From contig JABDRK010000168.1 of assembly GCA_013041785.1 (NCBI GenBank), positions 1 through 5,697 on the forward strand: a stretch of DNA of 5,697 nt. Direction: 5' to 3'. The notes under the pieces were generated by a model that saw nothing but the letters and a program-made list of their open reading frames with translations, was not told where the DNA came from and ran no database searches. Of this stretch, positions 1-4,698 are shown piece after piece. Both the position numbers and the translations under genes were made by a program. Numbering within the stretch: the stretch's first letter is position 1; each line of letters opens with the position of its first letter. This DNA comes from Eudoraea sp. Its GTDB lineage: Bacteria; Bacteroidota; Bacteroidia; Flavobacteriales; Flavobacteriaceae.

Positions 1-399
1 GCCCTGTCGCTTGGGGTGGCAAAAGGGGCCTATGAAGCGGCATTAAAATATTCCAAAGAGCGCGTACAATTTGGAAAACCGATCAGCCATTTTCAGGGCA
101 TCTCCTTCAAGCTGGTCGATATGGCTACGGAGATCGAAGCTGCTGAATAGCTTACGCACAAAGCTGCGTTTCTTAAAAATGAGAACAAGCCCATGAGTAA
201 GTACGGGGCCATGTGCAAGATGTACGCATCAGAAATGTGTGTTAGGGTCGCCAATGAAGCGGTACAGATCCATGGTGGGTATGGATATACAAAGGTCTAC
301 CCGGTTGAAAAGTTCTATCGGGATGCCAAACTCTGCACGATAGGAGAAGGAACCACCGAAATACAAAAAGTGGTTATCGCGAAGAATATTTTGAAATAA
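1..399 (+). pseudogene. Acyl-CoA dehydrogenase, C-terminal part, interrupted by an in-frame amber codon
   Basis: Reading from base 1 gives the last 132 codons of an acyl-CoA dehydrogenase; its start lies outside the window. These FAD flavoenzymes catalyse the first, alpha-beta dehydrogenation step of fatty acid or branched-chain acyl-CoA breakdown. The family motifs are clear: RVQFGKPI near codon 22, the QIHGGYGYTK signature near codon 89, and GEGTTEIQK near codon 115, whose Glu (346-348) corresponds to the catalytic base of short- and medium-chain enzymes. Codon 50 (148-150) is TAG, between EAAE and LTHKAA, where homologues have a sense codon, often Leu; TTG to TAG is one change. Codon 99 is Val where the signature expects Asp/Glu/Asn. 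The truncated product would lack the catalytic Glu and most of the C-terminal helical domain. A restart at the ATG at 193 would give only 68 residues, with no visible ribosome binding site. A sequencing error remains possible, so pseudogene status is likely rather than certain. Confidence 0.8.
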
Positions 400-400
400 G

Positions 401-433
401 TTGTGAGGTTTTCATTTATTCATTTTATATTTG
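401..433 (+). promoter_or_regulatory. Candidate rpsU promoter (TTG / TATATTTG)
   Basis: TATATTTG at 426-433 matches the Bacteroidota -7 consensus TAnnTTTG exactly. A TTG at 401-403 could act as the -33 element, with a 22-bp spacer at the long end of the usual range. Transcription would start near 438-441, giving rpsU a leader of about 30 nt that contains the Shine-Dalgarno sequence. The site lies just after the acyl-CoA dehydrogenase stop, so rpsU need not depend on that gene. Confidence 0.6.
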
Positions 434-451
434 CCCTCGCAAAATGCTAAA

Positions 452-462
452 AGAAAGGAGGT
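452..462 (+). promoter_or_regulatory. Unusually strong Shine-Dalgarno sequence of rpsU
   Basis: AGAAAGGAGGT is complementary over 11 nt to ACCUCCUUUCU, the 16S rRNA 3' end of Bacteroidota as I recall it, and lies 8 nt before the ATG at 471. No other gene in the window has a comparable site. In this phylum bS21, with neighbouring proteins, is reported to occlude the anti-Shine-Dalgarno. A strong site in front of rpsU is therefore thought to let ribosomes lacking bS21 translate it selectively. Confidence 0.85.
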
Positions 463-470
463 TGTAGCCT

Positions 471-665
471 ATGTTAATAATTCCAGTAAAAGAAGGTGAA
501 AATATAGATCGGGCACTAAAACGTTTCAAGCGTAAGTTCGACAGGACAGGTACCATGCGTCAGTTACGCAAGCGCCAGCAGTTTACCAAACCTTCGGTAG
601 TAAGGCGTCAGCAAATCCAAAAAGCCCAATACATACAGCATCTCAGAGATGCCGAAGAAATTTAA
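471..665 (+). CDS. rpsU: Small ribosomal subunit protein bS21
   Basis: This 64-residue protein is bS21, a small basic protein on the 30S platform near the 3' end of 16S rRNA. The length and the highly basic sequence fit the family: MLIIPVKEGENIDRALKRFK at the start, then an Arg/Lys-rich helical stretch to about residue 55. The ATG at 471 is fixed by the perfect Shine-Dalgarno sequence at 452-462. In Bacteroidota, bS21 is reported to help hide the anti-Shine-Dalgarno, so it bears on how the whole cell selects start sites, and its own strong site suggests autogenous control of translation. The gene appears monocistronic, with a promoter at 401-433 and an intrinsic terminator at 684-711. The sequence shows no defect. 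Confidence 0.97.
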   Translation: MLIIPVKEGENIDRALKRFKRKFDRTGTMRQLRKRQQFTKPSVVRRQQIQKAQYIQHLRDAEEI

Positions 666-683
666 TTGGAGCACACACCATAT

Positions 684-711
684 AAATCCCGCTTTTGCGG
701 GATTTTTTTTT
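684..711 (+). terminator. Intrinsic terminator of rpsU
   Basis: AAATCCCGC (684-692) pairs perfectly with GCGGGATTT (697-705) around a TTTT loop. The T run continues to 711, forming a 9-bp stem with a GC-rich core followed by a U tract. It begins 19 nt after the rpsU stop and insulates the recombinase gene, whose promoter starts only a few bases later. Confidence 0.92.
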
Positions 712-715
712 GCAC

Positions 716-744
716 TTGTCTAAAACCTGTGTTTGCTACCTTTG
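716..744 (+). promoter_or_regulatory. Candidate xerC promoter (TTG / TACCTTTG) close to the start codon
   Basis: TACCTTTG at 737-744 matches TAnnTTTG, and TTG at 716-718 lies 18 bp upstream, an ideal spacing. Only four bases separate the -7 element from the ATG at 749. Transcription would therefore start at or within a few bases of the start codon, giving a leaderless or near-leaderless mRNA. The -33 element begins 5 bp after the T tract of the rpsU terminator. Confidence 0.6.
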
Positions 745-748
745 TATC

Positions 749-1636
749 ATGTCTGTGCAGTCTTTTGTCAATTACCTTACCCTTGAAAAGAAATATTCCG
801 GGCACACTTCAAAGGCGTACGAAAAGGATGTGCGTGAGTTCGGAGCATTCTGTAAGGAAGAGTTTGACCTTACTGAACCCGAACAGGCAGACTATCCCCT
901 GATTCGCAGCTGGATCGTCGCCCTGATTGACAAACAGGTCTCCAACCGATCGGTCAACCGAAAAATAGCTTCGCTTAAGGCCTATTATAAATTCCTGCTG
1001 CGGACCGGCACCATTACGCATAACCCTCTTGCGCGCCATCAATCCTTAAAAACACCAAAGCGGGTAGAAGTCCCTTTTTCCGAAACCGAGATGGAACGCA
1101 TGCTTCAGGAGATTTCCTTTGATACAGGTTTTGAGGGAGTGCGGGACAAGTTGATTATCGATCTGTTCTATACCACGGGAATCAGAAGATCGGAACTGAT
1201 GGGGTTAAGGCTGGCAGACATAGATATTGCCAACCATACCATCAAGGTCCTGGGGAAACGAAATAAAGAGCGTTTTATCCCGCTTTTGCCTGGTACAGTG
1301 GAGTTGTTGCAGGGGTATCTGGGCGAGCGGGAGGCATTGGAAAGCCATAGCGATCCCGAATACGTGTTTCTTACCATATCAGGGAAGAAAATTTACGGGA
1401 CACTCGTATATCGGATCATCAATGCCTATCTCAGCAAGGTCTCAACTAAGGTAAAAAAGAGCCCCCATGTACTCAGGCATACCTTTGCCACGCATCTACT
1501 GAACAAAGGAGCGGATCTTAATTCGGTTAAAGAACTTTTGGGGCATGCCAGCCTGGCTTCCACACAGGTTTATACCCACAGCAGTATTGCCGAACTTCAA
1601 AAAGTCCATGCCCGGGCACATCCGAGGAATAAATAA
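749..1636 (+). CDS. xerC: XerC/XerD-type tyrosine recombinase
   Basis: This 295-residue protein is the usual length for chromosomal Xer recombinases, which resolve chromosome dimers at dif near the terminus with FtsK. An N-terminal SAM-like core-binding domain (about residues 1-90) precedes the catalytic domain. All catalytic residues are present: Arg146 in TTGIRRSEL, Lys170 in LGKRNKER, His240 and Arg243 in HVLRHTFATHLL, His266 in LGHASL, and the nucleophile Tyr275 in STQVYTH. The start is the ATG at 749. An in-frame TTG at 695 would begin inside the rpsU terminator and add an unlikely leader peptide. The gene has no Shine-Dalgarno sequence and probably no leader. The housekeeping context (rpsU before, tRNAs and tuf after) and lack of flanking repeats argue against an integrase of a mobile element. 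Whether it is the XerC or the XerD partner cannot be decided from sequence alone. Confidence 0.92.
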   Translation: MSVQSFVNYLTLEKKYSGHTSKAYEKDVREFGAFCKEEFDLTEPEQADYPLIRSWIVALIDKQVSNRSVNRKIASLKAYYKFLLRTGTITHNPLARHQSLKTPKRVEVPFSETEMERMLQEISFDTGFEGVRDKLIIDLFYTTGIRRSELMGLRLADIDIANHTIKVLGKRNKERFIPLLPGTVELLQGYLGEREALESHSDPEYVFLTISGKKIYGTLVYRIINAYLSKVSTKVKKSPHVLRHTFATHLLNKGADLNSVKELLGHASLASTQVYTHSSIAELQKVHARAHPRNK

Positions 1637-1791
1637 TGCTGTTGTTGCTGTTGGCAAAATAAACGTATTAACAGTCGGTAGAAACCCTGTGGAAATGGTA
1701 AGGTTTTCACTGTGGAATTAGAGCAGTCCAATGGCATGCAAAATACGCAAAACACTGGCCCCGATACGATTCCAAAATTTTTCTAAAATAG
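1637..1791 (+). pseudogene. Gene-free spacer with a possible decayed start of hpf/raiA (very tentative)
   Basis: No intact gene lies between the recombinase stop and the tRNA promoter. Flavobacteria, as I recall, normally carry hpf/raiA (ribosome hibernation factor, about 100 residues) here. The frame at 1656-1706 reads KINVLTVGRNPVEMVRF, which resembles the typical N-terminus MKVNVQSVNFN...KLVDF: Lys-x-Asn-Val, then Val, Asn, Val and Phe in matching places with one gap. There is no ATG at that point, the frame closes at TAG (1719-1721), and the remaining 75 or so codons are missing. A frame shift would continue as FTVELEQ. The match is short and could be chance. The homologue sequence is from memory, so only the absence of an intact gene is secure. 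Confidence 0.2.
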
Positions 1792-1822
1792 TTTTGATTA
1801 AAAAAATAATTATCTACATTTG
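1792..1822 (+). promoter_or_regulatory. Strong candidate promoter of the tRNA-tuf unit
   Basis: TACATTTG at 1815-1822 matches TAnnTTTG, with TTTTG at 1792-1796 as the -33 element and an 18-bp spacer. The DNA from about 1770 to 1814 is very A/T-rich, which could serve as an upstream activating tract as in other stable-RNA promoters. The expected start, near 1826-1830, falls inside the hairpin at 1824-1845 and about 45 nt before the first tRNA. No other good promoter is visible before tuf, so the four tRNAs and tuf are probably co-transcribed from here. Confidence 0.75.
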
Positions 1823-1823
1823 C

Positions 1824-1850
1824 AGTCCGTTAGAAATGACGGGCTTTTTT
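1824..1850 (+). terminator. Terminator-like hairpin with T tract before the tRNA cluster
   Basis: AGTCCGT (1824-1830) pairs with ACGGGCT (1839-1845), including one G-T wobble, around an 8-nt loop, and TTTTTT fills 1845-1850. On a transcript coming through from the recombinase gene this should act as an intrinsic terminator. A transcript begun from the promoter at 1792-1822 would start within the left arm and could not form the full stem, so it should escape. A leader attenuator is an alternative if the true start is further upstream. Confidence 0.6.
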
Positions 1851-1871
1851 ATGCGTTTAAACGCTAGAAAA

Positions 1872-1945
1872 GCCGATGTAGCTCAGCTGGCTAGAGCAGC
1901 TGATTTGTAATCAGCAGGCCGTGGGTTCGAGTCCCTCCATCGGCT
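1872..1945 (+). tRNA. tRNA-Thr (TGT)
   Basis: Acceptor GCCGATG pairs perfectly with CATCGGC, with discriminator T at 1945. The anticodon arm GCTGA-TTTGTAA-TCAGC gives anticodon TGT, reading ACA-type Thr codons. The T loop is the standard TTCGAGT. The T stem GTGGG/CCCTC has one T-T mismatch. CCA is not encoded and must be added after transcription. This is the first gene of the tRNA-tuf unit and the counterpart of E. coli thrU. Confidence 0.97.
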
Positions 1946-1972
1946 CGAATGTTCCTAAAAATACTAAGGGCG

Positions 1973-2055
1973 GGGGAGATACTCAAGCGGCCAACGAGGA
2001 CAGACTGTAAATCTGTTGGTTTTTACCTTCGCAGGTTCGAATCCTGCTCTCCCCA
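1973..2055 (+). tRNA. tRNA-Tyr (GTA)
   Basis: This is a class II tRNA of 83 nt with a long variable arm after the anticodon stem. The acceptor GGGGAGA pairs with TCTCCCC, with discriminator A. The anticodon arm ACAGA-CTGTAAA-TCTGT gives anticodon GTA. The T arm GCAGG-TTCGAAT-CCTGC is perfect. CCA is not encoded. It corresponds to E. coli tyrU in the same relative place. Confidence 0.97.
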
Positions 2056-2085
2056 CAAAGGTGAAATTCCAGGTTCCGAAAACCT

Positions 2086-2132
2086 GAACAGGATTTTGGG
2101 TTTTTTGAACAGATTTGGAATCGTTTTTTGAA
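2086..2132 (+). repeat. Short imperfect direct repeats in the Tyr-Gly tRNA spacer
   Basis: GAACAGGATTTTGG (2086-2099) recurs as GAACAGATTTGG (2107-2118), two bases shorter. TTTTTTGAA occurs at 2101-2109 and again at 2124-2132. The repeats are short and interleaved in a T-rich spacer, as polymerase slippage would leave. A role in processing the tRNA precursor cannot be told from sequence. Confidence 0.4.
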
Positions 2133-2150
2133 ATAGTGAAATGAAATATT

Positions 2151-2223
2151 GCGGGAGTAGCTCAGTTGGTAGAGCGTCAGCCTTCCAAGCTGAATGTCGC
2201 CGGTTCGAACCCGGTCTCCCGCT
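2151..2223 (+). tRNA. tRNA-Gly (TCC)
   Basis: Acceptor GCGGGAG pairs perfectly with CTCCCGC, with discriminator T. The anticodon arm TCAGC-CTTCCAA-GCTGA gives anticodon TCC, reading GGA/GGG. The T arm GCCGG-TTCGAAC-CCGGT has one terminal wobble. The gene is 73 nt long with no encoded CCA. It is the counterpart of E. coli glyT. Confidence 0.97.
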
Positions 2224-2305
2224 CAACTAATTGAGTTCAGCTTTGCAGCATTCGGGCAGTTAAAAACCCTGAAGTTGAAAAGGTTGGACCCGTGAAACCC
2301 ATAAA

Positions 2306-2377
2306 GCCGACGTAGCTCAGGGGTAGAGCGTTTCCTTGGTAAGGAAGAGGTCACGGGTTCAATTCCCGTCGTTGGCT
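2306..2377 (+). tRNA. tRNA-Thr (GGT)
   Basis: Acceptor GCCGACG pairs with CGTTGGC with one G-T wobble, and the discriminator is T. The anticodon arm TTTCC-TTGGTAA-GGAAG gives anticodon GGT, reading ACC/ACT. The T arm ACGGG-TTCAATT-CCCGT is perfect. CCA is not encoded. It is the second Thr isoacceptor in the cluster and the counterpart of E. coli thrT, ending 53 nt before tuf. Confidence 0.97.
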
Positions 2378-2430
2378 CAAATATTGCATAATAAGTACAC
2401 TAATATAAACTAAGATTAAATCATTTAACA

Positions 2431-3618
2431 ATGGCAAAGGAAACTTTTGATCGTTCCAAACCGCACTTAAATATAGGTACAATTGGACACGTCGATCACG
2501 GTAAAACTACATTGACTGCTGCTATCACAACGGTACTGGCCAATGCAGGATTGTCCGAAGTGAGGAGTTTCGATTCTATCGACAACGCTCCTGAGGAAAA
2601 GGAAAGAGGTATTACAATTAATACTTCTCACGTAGAGTATCAAACGGCTAATCGCCACTACGCACACGTTGACTGTCCTGGACACGCGGATTATGTTAAG
2701 AACATGGTTACGGGTGCTGCGCAGATGGATGGTGCTATTCTTGTGGTTGCCGCTACAGATGGCCCAATGCCACAAACACGTGAGCATATCCTTCTTGGAC
2801 GTCAGGTAGGAATTCCTCGAATTGTTACTTTCCTGAACAAAGTGGATATGGTGGATGACGAAGAGCTTCTGGAACTTGTTGAGATGGAAGTTCGTGAATT
2901 GCTTTCTTTCTACGATTACGACGGGGATAACAGCCCGGTAATTTCTGGTTCTGCACTTGGTGCTCTGAACGGGGAAGAAAAGTGGGTAAACACCGTTATG
3001 GAATTGATGGACGCTGTTGACAGCTGGATCGAATTGCCAAAGCGTGATGTTGATAAGGATTTCCTTATGCCTGTTGAAGACGTATTTACCATTACAGGTA
3101 GGGGAACTGTAGCTACCGGAAGAATTGAAACCGGAGTTGCCAGTACTGGTGACCCTGTTGATATTATCGGTATGGGAGCTGAAAAACTTACTTCTACCAT
3201 TACGGGAGTTGAAATGTTCCGTAAAATTCTTGATCGTGGAGAAGCTGGTGATAATGTAGGTATCCTGTTAAGGGGTATCGAAAAGTCTGAAGTGAAGCGG
3301 GGAATGGTAATTTGTAAGCCAGGTTCCGTTAAGCCTCACGCTAAATTTGAAGCTGAGGTGTATATCCTTAAGAAAGAAGAGGGTGGCCGCCACACGCCTT
3401 TCCACAATAACTACCGTCCGCAGTTCTACGTAAGGACAACTGACGTAACAGGTACAATTAACCTGCCTGACGGAGTGGAAATGGTAATGCCTGGAGATAA
3501 CATCTCCATTAATGTTGACTTGCTCCAGCCTATTGCACTTAACGAAGGATTGCGATTTGCAATTCGTGAAGGTGGTAGGACCGTTGGTGCCGGTCAGGTT
3601 ACCAAAATTTTGGACTAA
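2431..3618 (+). CDS. tuf: Translation elongation factor Tu
   Basis: This 395-residue protein is full-length EF-Tu, the cytosolic GTPase that carries aminoacyl-tRNA to the ribosomal A site. The G-domain motifs are intact: P loop GHVDHGKT (residues 19-26), switch I with RGITIN (Thr62), DCPGH (81-85) whose His85 is the catalytic histidine, NKVD (136-139) and SGSAL (172-176). The two C-terminal beta-barrel domains follow from about residue 205 and carry the usual [13 protein letters not shown] and [13 protein letters not shown] stretches. The ATG at 2431 has no Shine-Dalgarno sequence. Its A-rich context AACAATGGCAAA is the same as that of rplK. It lies 53 nt after tRNA-Thr(GGT) with no separate promoter seen, so it is probably read with the tRNAs. 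This arrangement couples EF-Tu supply to tRNA supply. Confidence 0.98.
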   Translation: MAKETFDRSKPHLNIGTIGHVDHGKTTLTAAITTVLANAGLSEVRSFDSIDNAPEEKERGITINTSHVEYQTANRHYAHVDCPGHADYVKNMVTGAAQMDGAILVVAATDGPMPQTREHILLGRQVGIPRIVTFLNKVDMVDDEELLELVEMEVRELLSFYDYDGDNSPVISGSALGALNGEEKWVNTVMELMDAVDSWIELPKRDVDKDFLMPVEDVFTITGRGTVATGRIETGVASTGDPVDIIGMGAEKLTSTITGVEMFRKILDRGEAGDNVGILLRGIEKSEVKRGMVICKPGSVKPHAKFEAEVYILKKEEGGRHTPFHNNYRPQFYVRTTDVTGTINLPDGVEMVMPGDNISINVDLLQPIALNEGLRFAIREGGRTVGAGQVTKILD

Positions 3619-3640
3619 GAATCATAATCTAAATTACGGA

Positions 3641-3671
3641 AAAGGGTGTCCCGCTTAGGCGGGATACCTTT
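3641..3671 (+). terminator. Hairpin after tuf: weak terminator or processing site
   Basis: AAAGGGTGTCCCGC (3641-3654) pairs with GCGGGATACCTTT (3659-3671) around a TTAG loop, with one G bulged and one G-T pair. The stem is long and stable, but only three Ts follow before CCACG. It is thus a poor classical terminator. It may end part of the tuf transcript or mark the processing boundary before tRNA-Trp. Confidence 0.5.
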
Positions 3672-3685
3672 CCACGTAAATATAA

Positions 3686-3758
3686 ACGGGTGTAGCTCAG
3701 TTGGTAGAGCACTGGTCTCCAAAACCAGGTGTCGGGAGTTCGAGTCTCTCCTCCCGTG
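3686..3758 (+). tRNA. tRNA-Trp (CCA)
   Basis: The anticodon arm CTGGT-CTCCAAA-ACCAG gives anticodon CCA. Discriminator G at 3758 fits recognition by tryptophanyl-tRNA synthetase. The acceptor ACGGGTG pairs with CTCCCGT except for a T-T mismatch at the sixth position (3691/3752). The T arm GGGAG-TTCGAGT-CTCTC includes one wobble pair. No CCA is encoded. A tRNA-Trp between tuf and secE is common in this phylum. Confidence 0.96.
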
Positions 3759-3838
3759 CCGAGAAACACAGGAAACAGGGAAGTTGGAATCGTAAGAATA
3801 CCGCCCCAAAATTATCCTGGTTTAAGAACGGAATGGAT

Positions 3839-3858
3839 AAGCGGTAACAGTACTGCTT
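3839..3858 (+). other. Perfect hairpin in the secE leader
   Basis: AAGCGGTA (3839-3846) pairs along its whole length with TACTGCTT (3851-3858), including one G-T pair, around a four-base ACAG loop. It ends 24 nt before the secE ATG and has no T tract, so it is not a terminator. It could be an mRNA-processing or protein-binding site, but nothing in the sequence decides between these. Confidence 0.4.
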
Positions 3859-3882
3859 CGAGAAATCAAATTGAAGAATACT

Positions 3883-4071
3883 ATGATAACCTATGTTAAG
3901 GAATCAATAGAGGAATTAAGAAATAATGTTACCCTGCCTTCAAGGGCTGAGTCTTCTAATCTGATGGTAGTGGTAGCGGTATTCTCAATTTTGTTTGCAT
4001 TGGCAACCTGGGGTGTGGACAGCATCTTCAGCGAGCTGATTACGTTTTACTTTAAGCTTTTAATCGGTTAA
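3883..4071 (+). CDS. secE: Preprotein translocase subunit SecE
   Basis: This 62-residue protein is the short, single-spanning form of SecE, the clamp that stabilises SecY in the inner-membrane SecYEG protein-export channel. Residues 1-25 form the amphipathic cytoplasmic helix (YVKESIEELRNNVTLPSRAE). Residues 28-47 form one hydrophobic membrane segment. The usual VTWP motif reads VTLP here, with Leu replacing the commonly conserved Trp. The ATG at 3883 is preferred over an in-frame TTG at 3871 because it gives the normal length for the family. nusG follows after only 10 bp, as in most bacteria, so the two are almost certainly co-transcribed. The 124 bp upstream, after tRNA-Trp, hold one hairpin but no clear TAnnTTTG promoter. 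Confidence 0.95.
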   Translation: MITYVKESIEELRNNVTLPSRAESSNLMVVVAVFSILFALATWGVDSIFSELITFYFKLLIG

Positions 4072-4081
4072 GAAAAGGCCT

Positions 4082-4633
4082 ATGTCTGAAGTGCTGGAAA
4101 AGAAATGGTATGTGGTTAGGGCCGTTAGTGGTCAGGAAAACAAGATCAAAGGCTACATTGAAAGCGAAGTAGAACGTCACGGGCTGGGGGATTACCTGGA
4201 AGAAGTCCTGGTGCCTACCGAGAAGGTGGTGCAAATCCGAAACGGAAAAAAAATTAATAAAGAAAGAGTTTACTTTCCGGGCTATATTATGATCAAGGCA
4301 AGCCTGGCGGGTGAAATGGTACATATTATCAAATCCATCACCAATGTTATTGGATTCCTGGGGGAAACCAAAGGTGGGGATCCGGTACCTCTGCGAAAAG
4401 CTGAGGTGAACCGTATGTTAGGAAAAGTAGATGAGTTGGCCGTTAGCACGGACAGTGTGGCCATCCCATTTGTTTTAGGGGAAACCGTGAAAGTTATAGA
4501 CGGGCCTTTTAATGGCTTTAACGGAACGGTAGAAAAGATCAATGAGGAAAAGCGAAAGCTGGAAGTAATGGTGAAGATCTTTGGAAGAAAGACCCCCCTG
4601 GAACTAAGTTATATGCAAGTAGAGAAAGTTTAA
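4082..4633 (+). CDS. nusG: Transcription termination/antitermination factor NusG
   Basis: This 183-residue protein is NusG, which binds the clamp of RNA polymerase, increases processivity and can link polymerase to Rho or to ribosomal protein uS10. The N-terminal NGN domain (about residues 7-115) begins with KKWYVVRAVSGQE and includes RVYFPGYI. The C-terminal KOW domain (about residues 128-183) carries GETVKVIDGPFNGFNGTVE and the family signature VKIFGRKTPLEL. The length is normal, with no extra inserted domain of the kind seen in specialised NusG paralogues (UpxY, LoaP). It follows secE by 10 bp. AGAAAAGG at 4071-4078 is a partial Shine-Dalgarno, but it ends only 3 nt before the ATG, too close to be typical. 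Confidence 0.97.
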   Translation: MSEVLEKKWYVVRAVSGQENKIKGYIESEVERHGLGDYLEEVLVPTEKVVQIRNGKKINKERVYFPGYIMIKASLAGEMVHIIKSITNVIGFLGETKGGDPVPLRKAEVNRMLGKVDELAVSTDSVAIPFVLGETVKVIDGPFNGFNGTVEKINEEKRKLEVMVKIFGRKTPLELSYMQVEKV

Positions 4634-4647
4634 ATGTTACGCTATAT

Positions 4648-4679
4648 AAGTTGTGTTGCTTCCAAATTATAACACACTT
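4648..4679 (+). promoter_or_regulatory. Imperfect stem-loop in the rplK leader
   Basis: AAG-TGTGTT (4648-4657, with T4651 bulged) pairs with AACACACTT (4671-4679): nine base pairs around a 13-nt loop, ending 19 nt before the rplK ATG. In many bacteria ribosomal protein uL1 represses the rplK-rplA mRNA by binding a leader structure. This stem lies where such a site would be, but I cannot show the conserved uL1-binding nucleotides in it. Assignment as the uL1 target is inference. Confidence 0.3.
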
Positions 4680-4698
4680 TAGAATTTAAATTATAACA

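Noticed and set aside
193..399. Independent 68-residue protein starting at ATG 193
   Set aside because: It is simply the tail of the acyl-CoA dehydrogenase after the TAG, with no ribosome binding site and too little of the domain to fold as an enzyme.
695..748. Upstream TTG start extending the recombinase by 18 residues
   Set aside because: It would begin inside the loop of the rpsU terminator and upstream of the likely transcription start; the ATG at 749 gives the usual family length.
749..1636. Recombinase as part of a mobile element or integron
   Set aside because: No flanking repeats, cargo genes or attachment-site duplication is visible; it lies in a conserved housekeeping order and reads as a chromosomal Xer protein.
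2070..2086. CAGGTT/AACCTG hairpin after tRNA-Tyr as a terminator
   Set aside because: It is only 6 bp, has no directly adjoining T tract, and lies inside a tRNA unit that must be read through.
1949..2131. Forward open frame across tRNA-Tyr
   Set aside because: It consists largely of the tRNA gene and T-rich spacer, with no protein-like features.
2023..2226. Reverse-strand open frame (67 codons) across tRNA-Tyr and tRNA-Gly
   Set aside because: It is the antisense of two tRNA genes; phrases such as GEQDSNLRR and ADALPTELLP are typical artefacts of translating tRNAs.
3342..3349. TAAATTTG promoter-like match inside tuf
   Set aside because: It encodes part of a conserved EF-Tu stretch, and an 8-base degenerate motif is expected by chance in coding DNA of this length.
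3615..3809. Reverse-strand open frame (64 codons) across tRNA-Trp
   Set aside because: Same artefact: the peptide RRDSNSRH...SALPTELHPF is antisense tRNA, not a protein.
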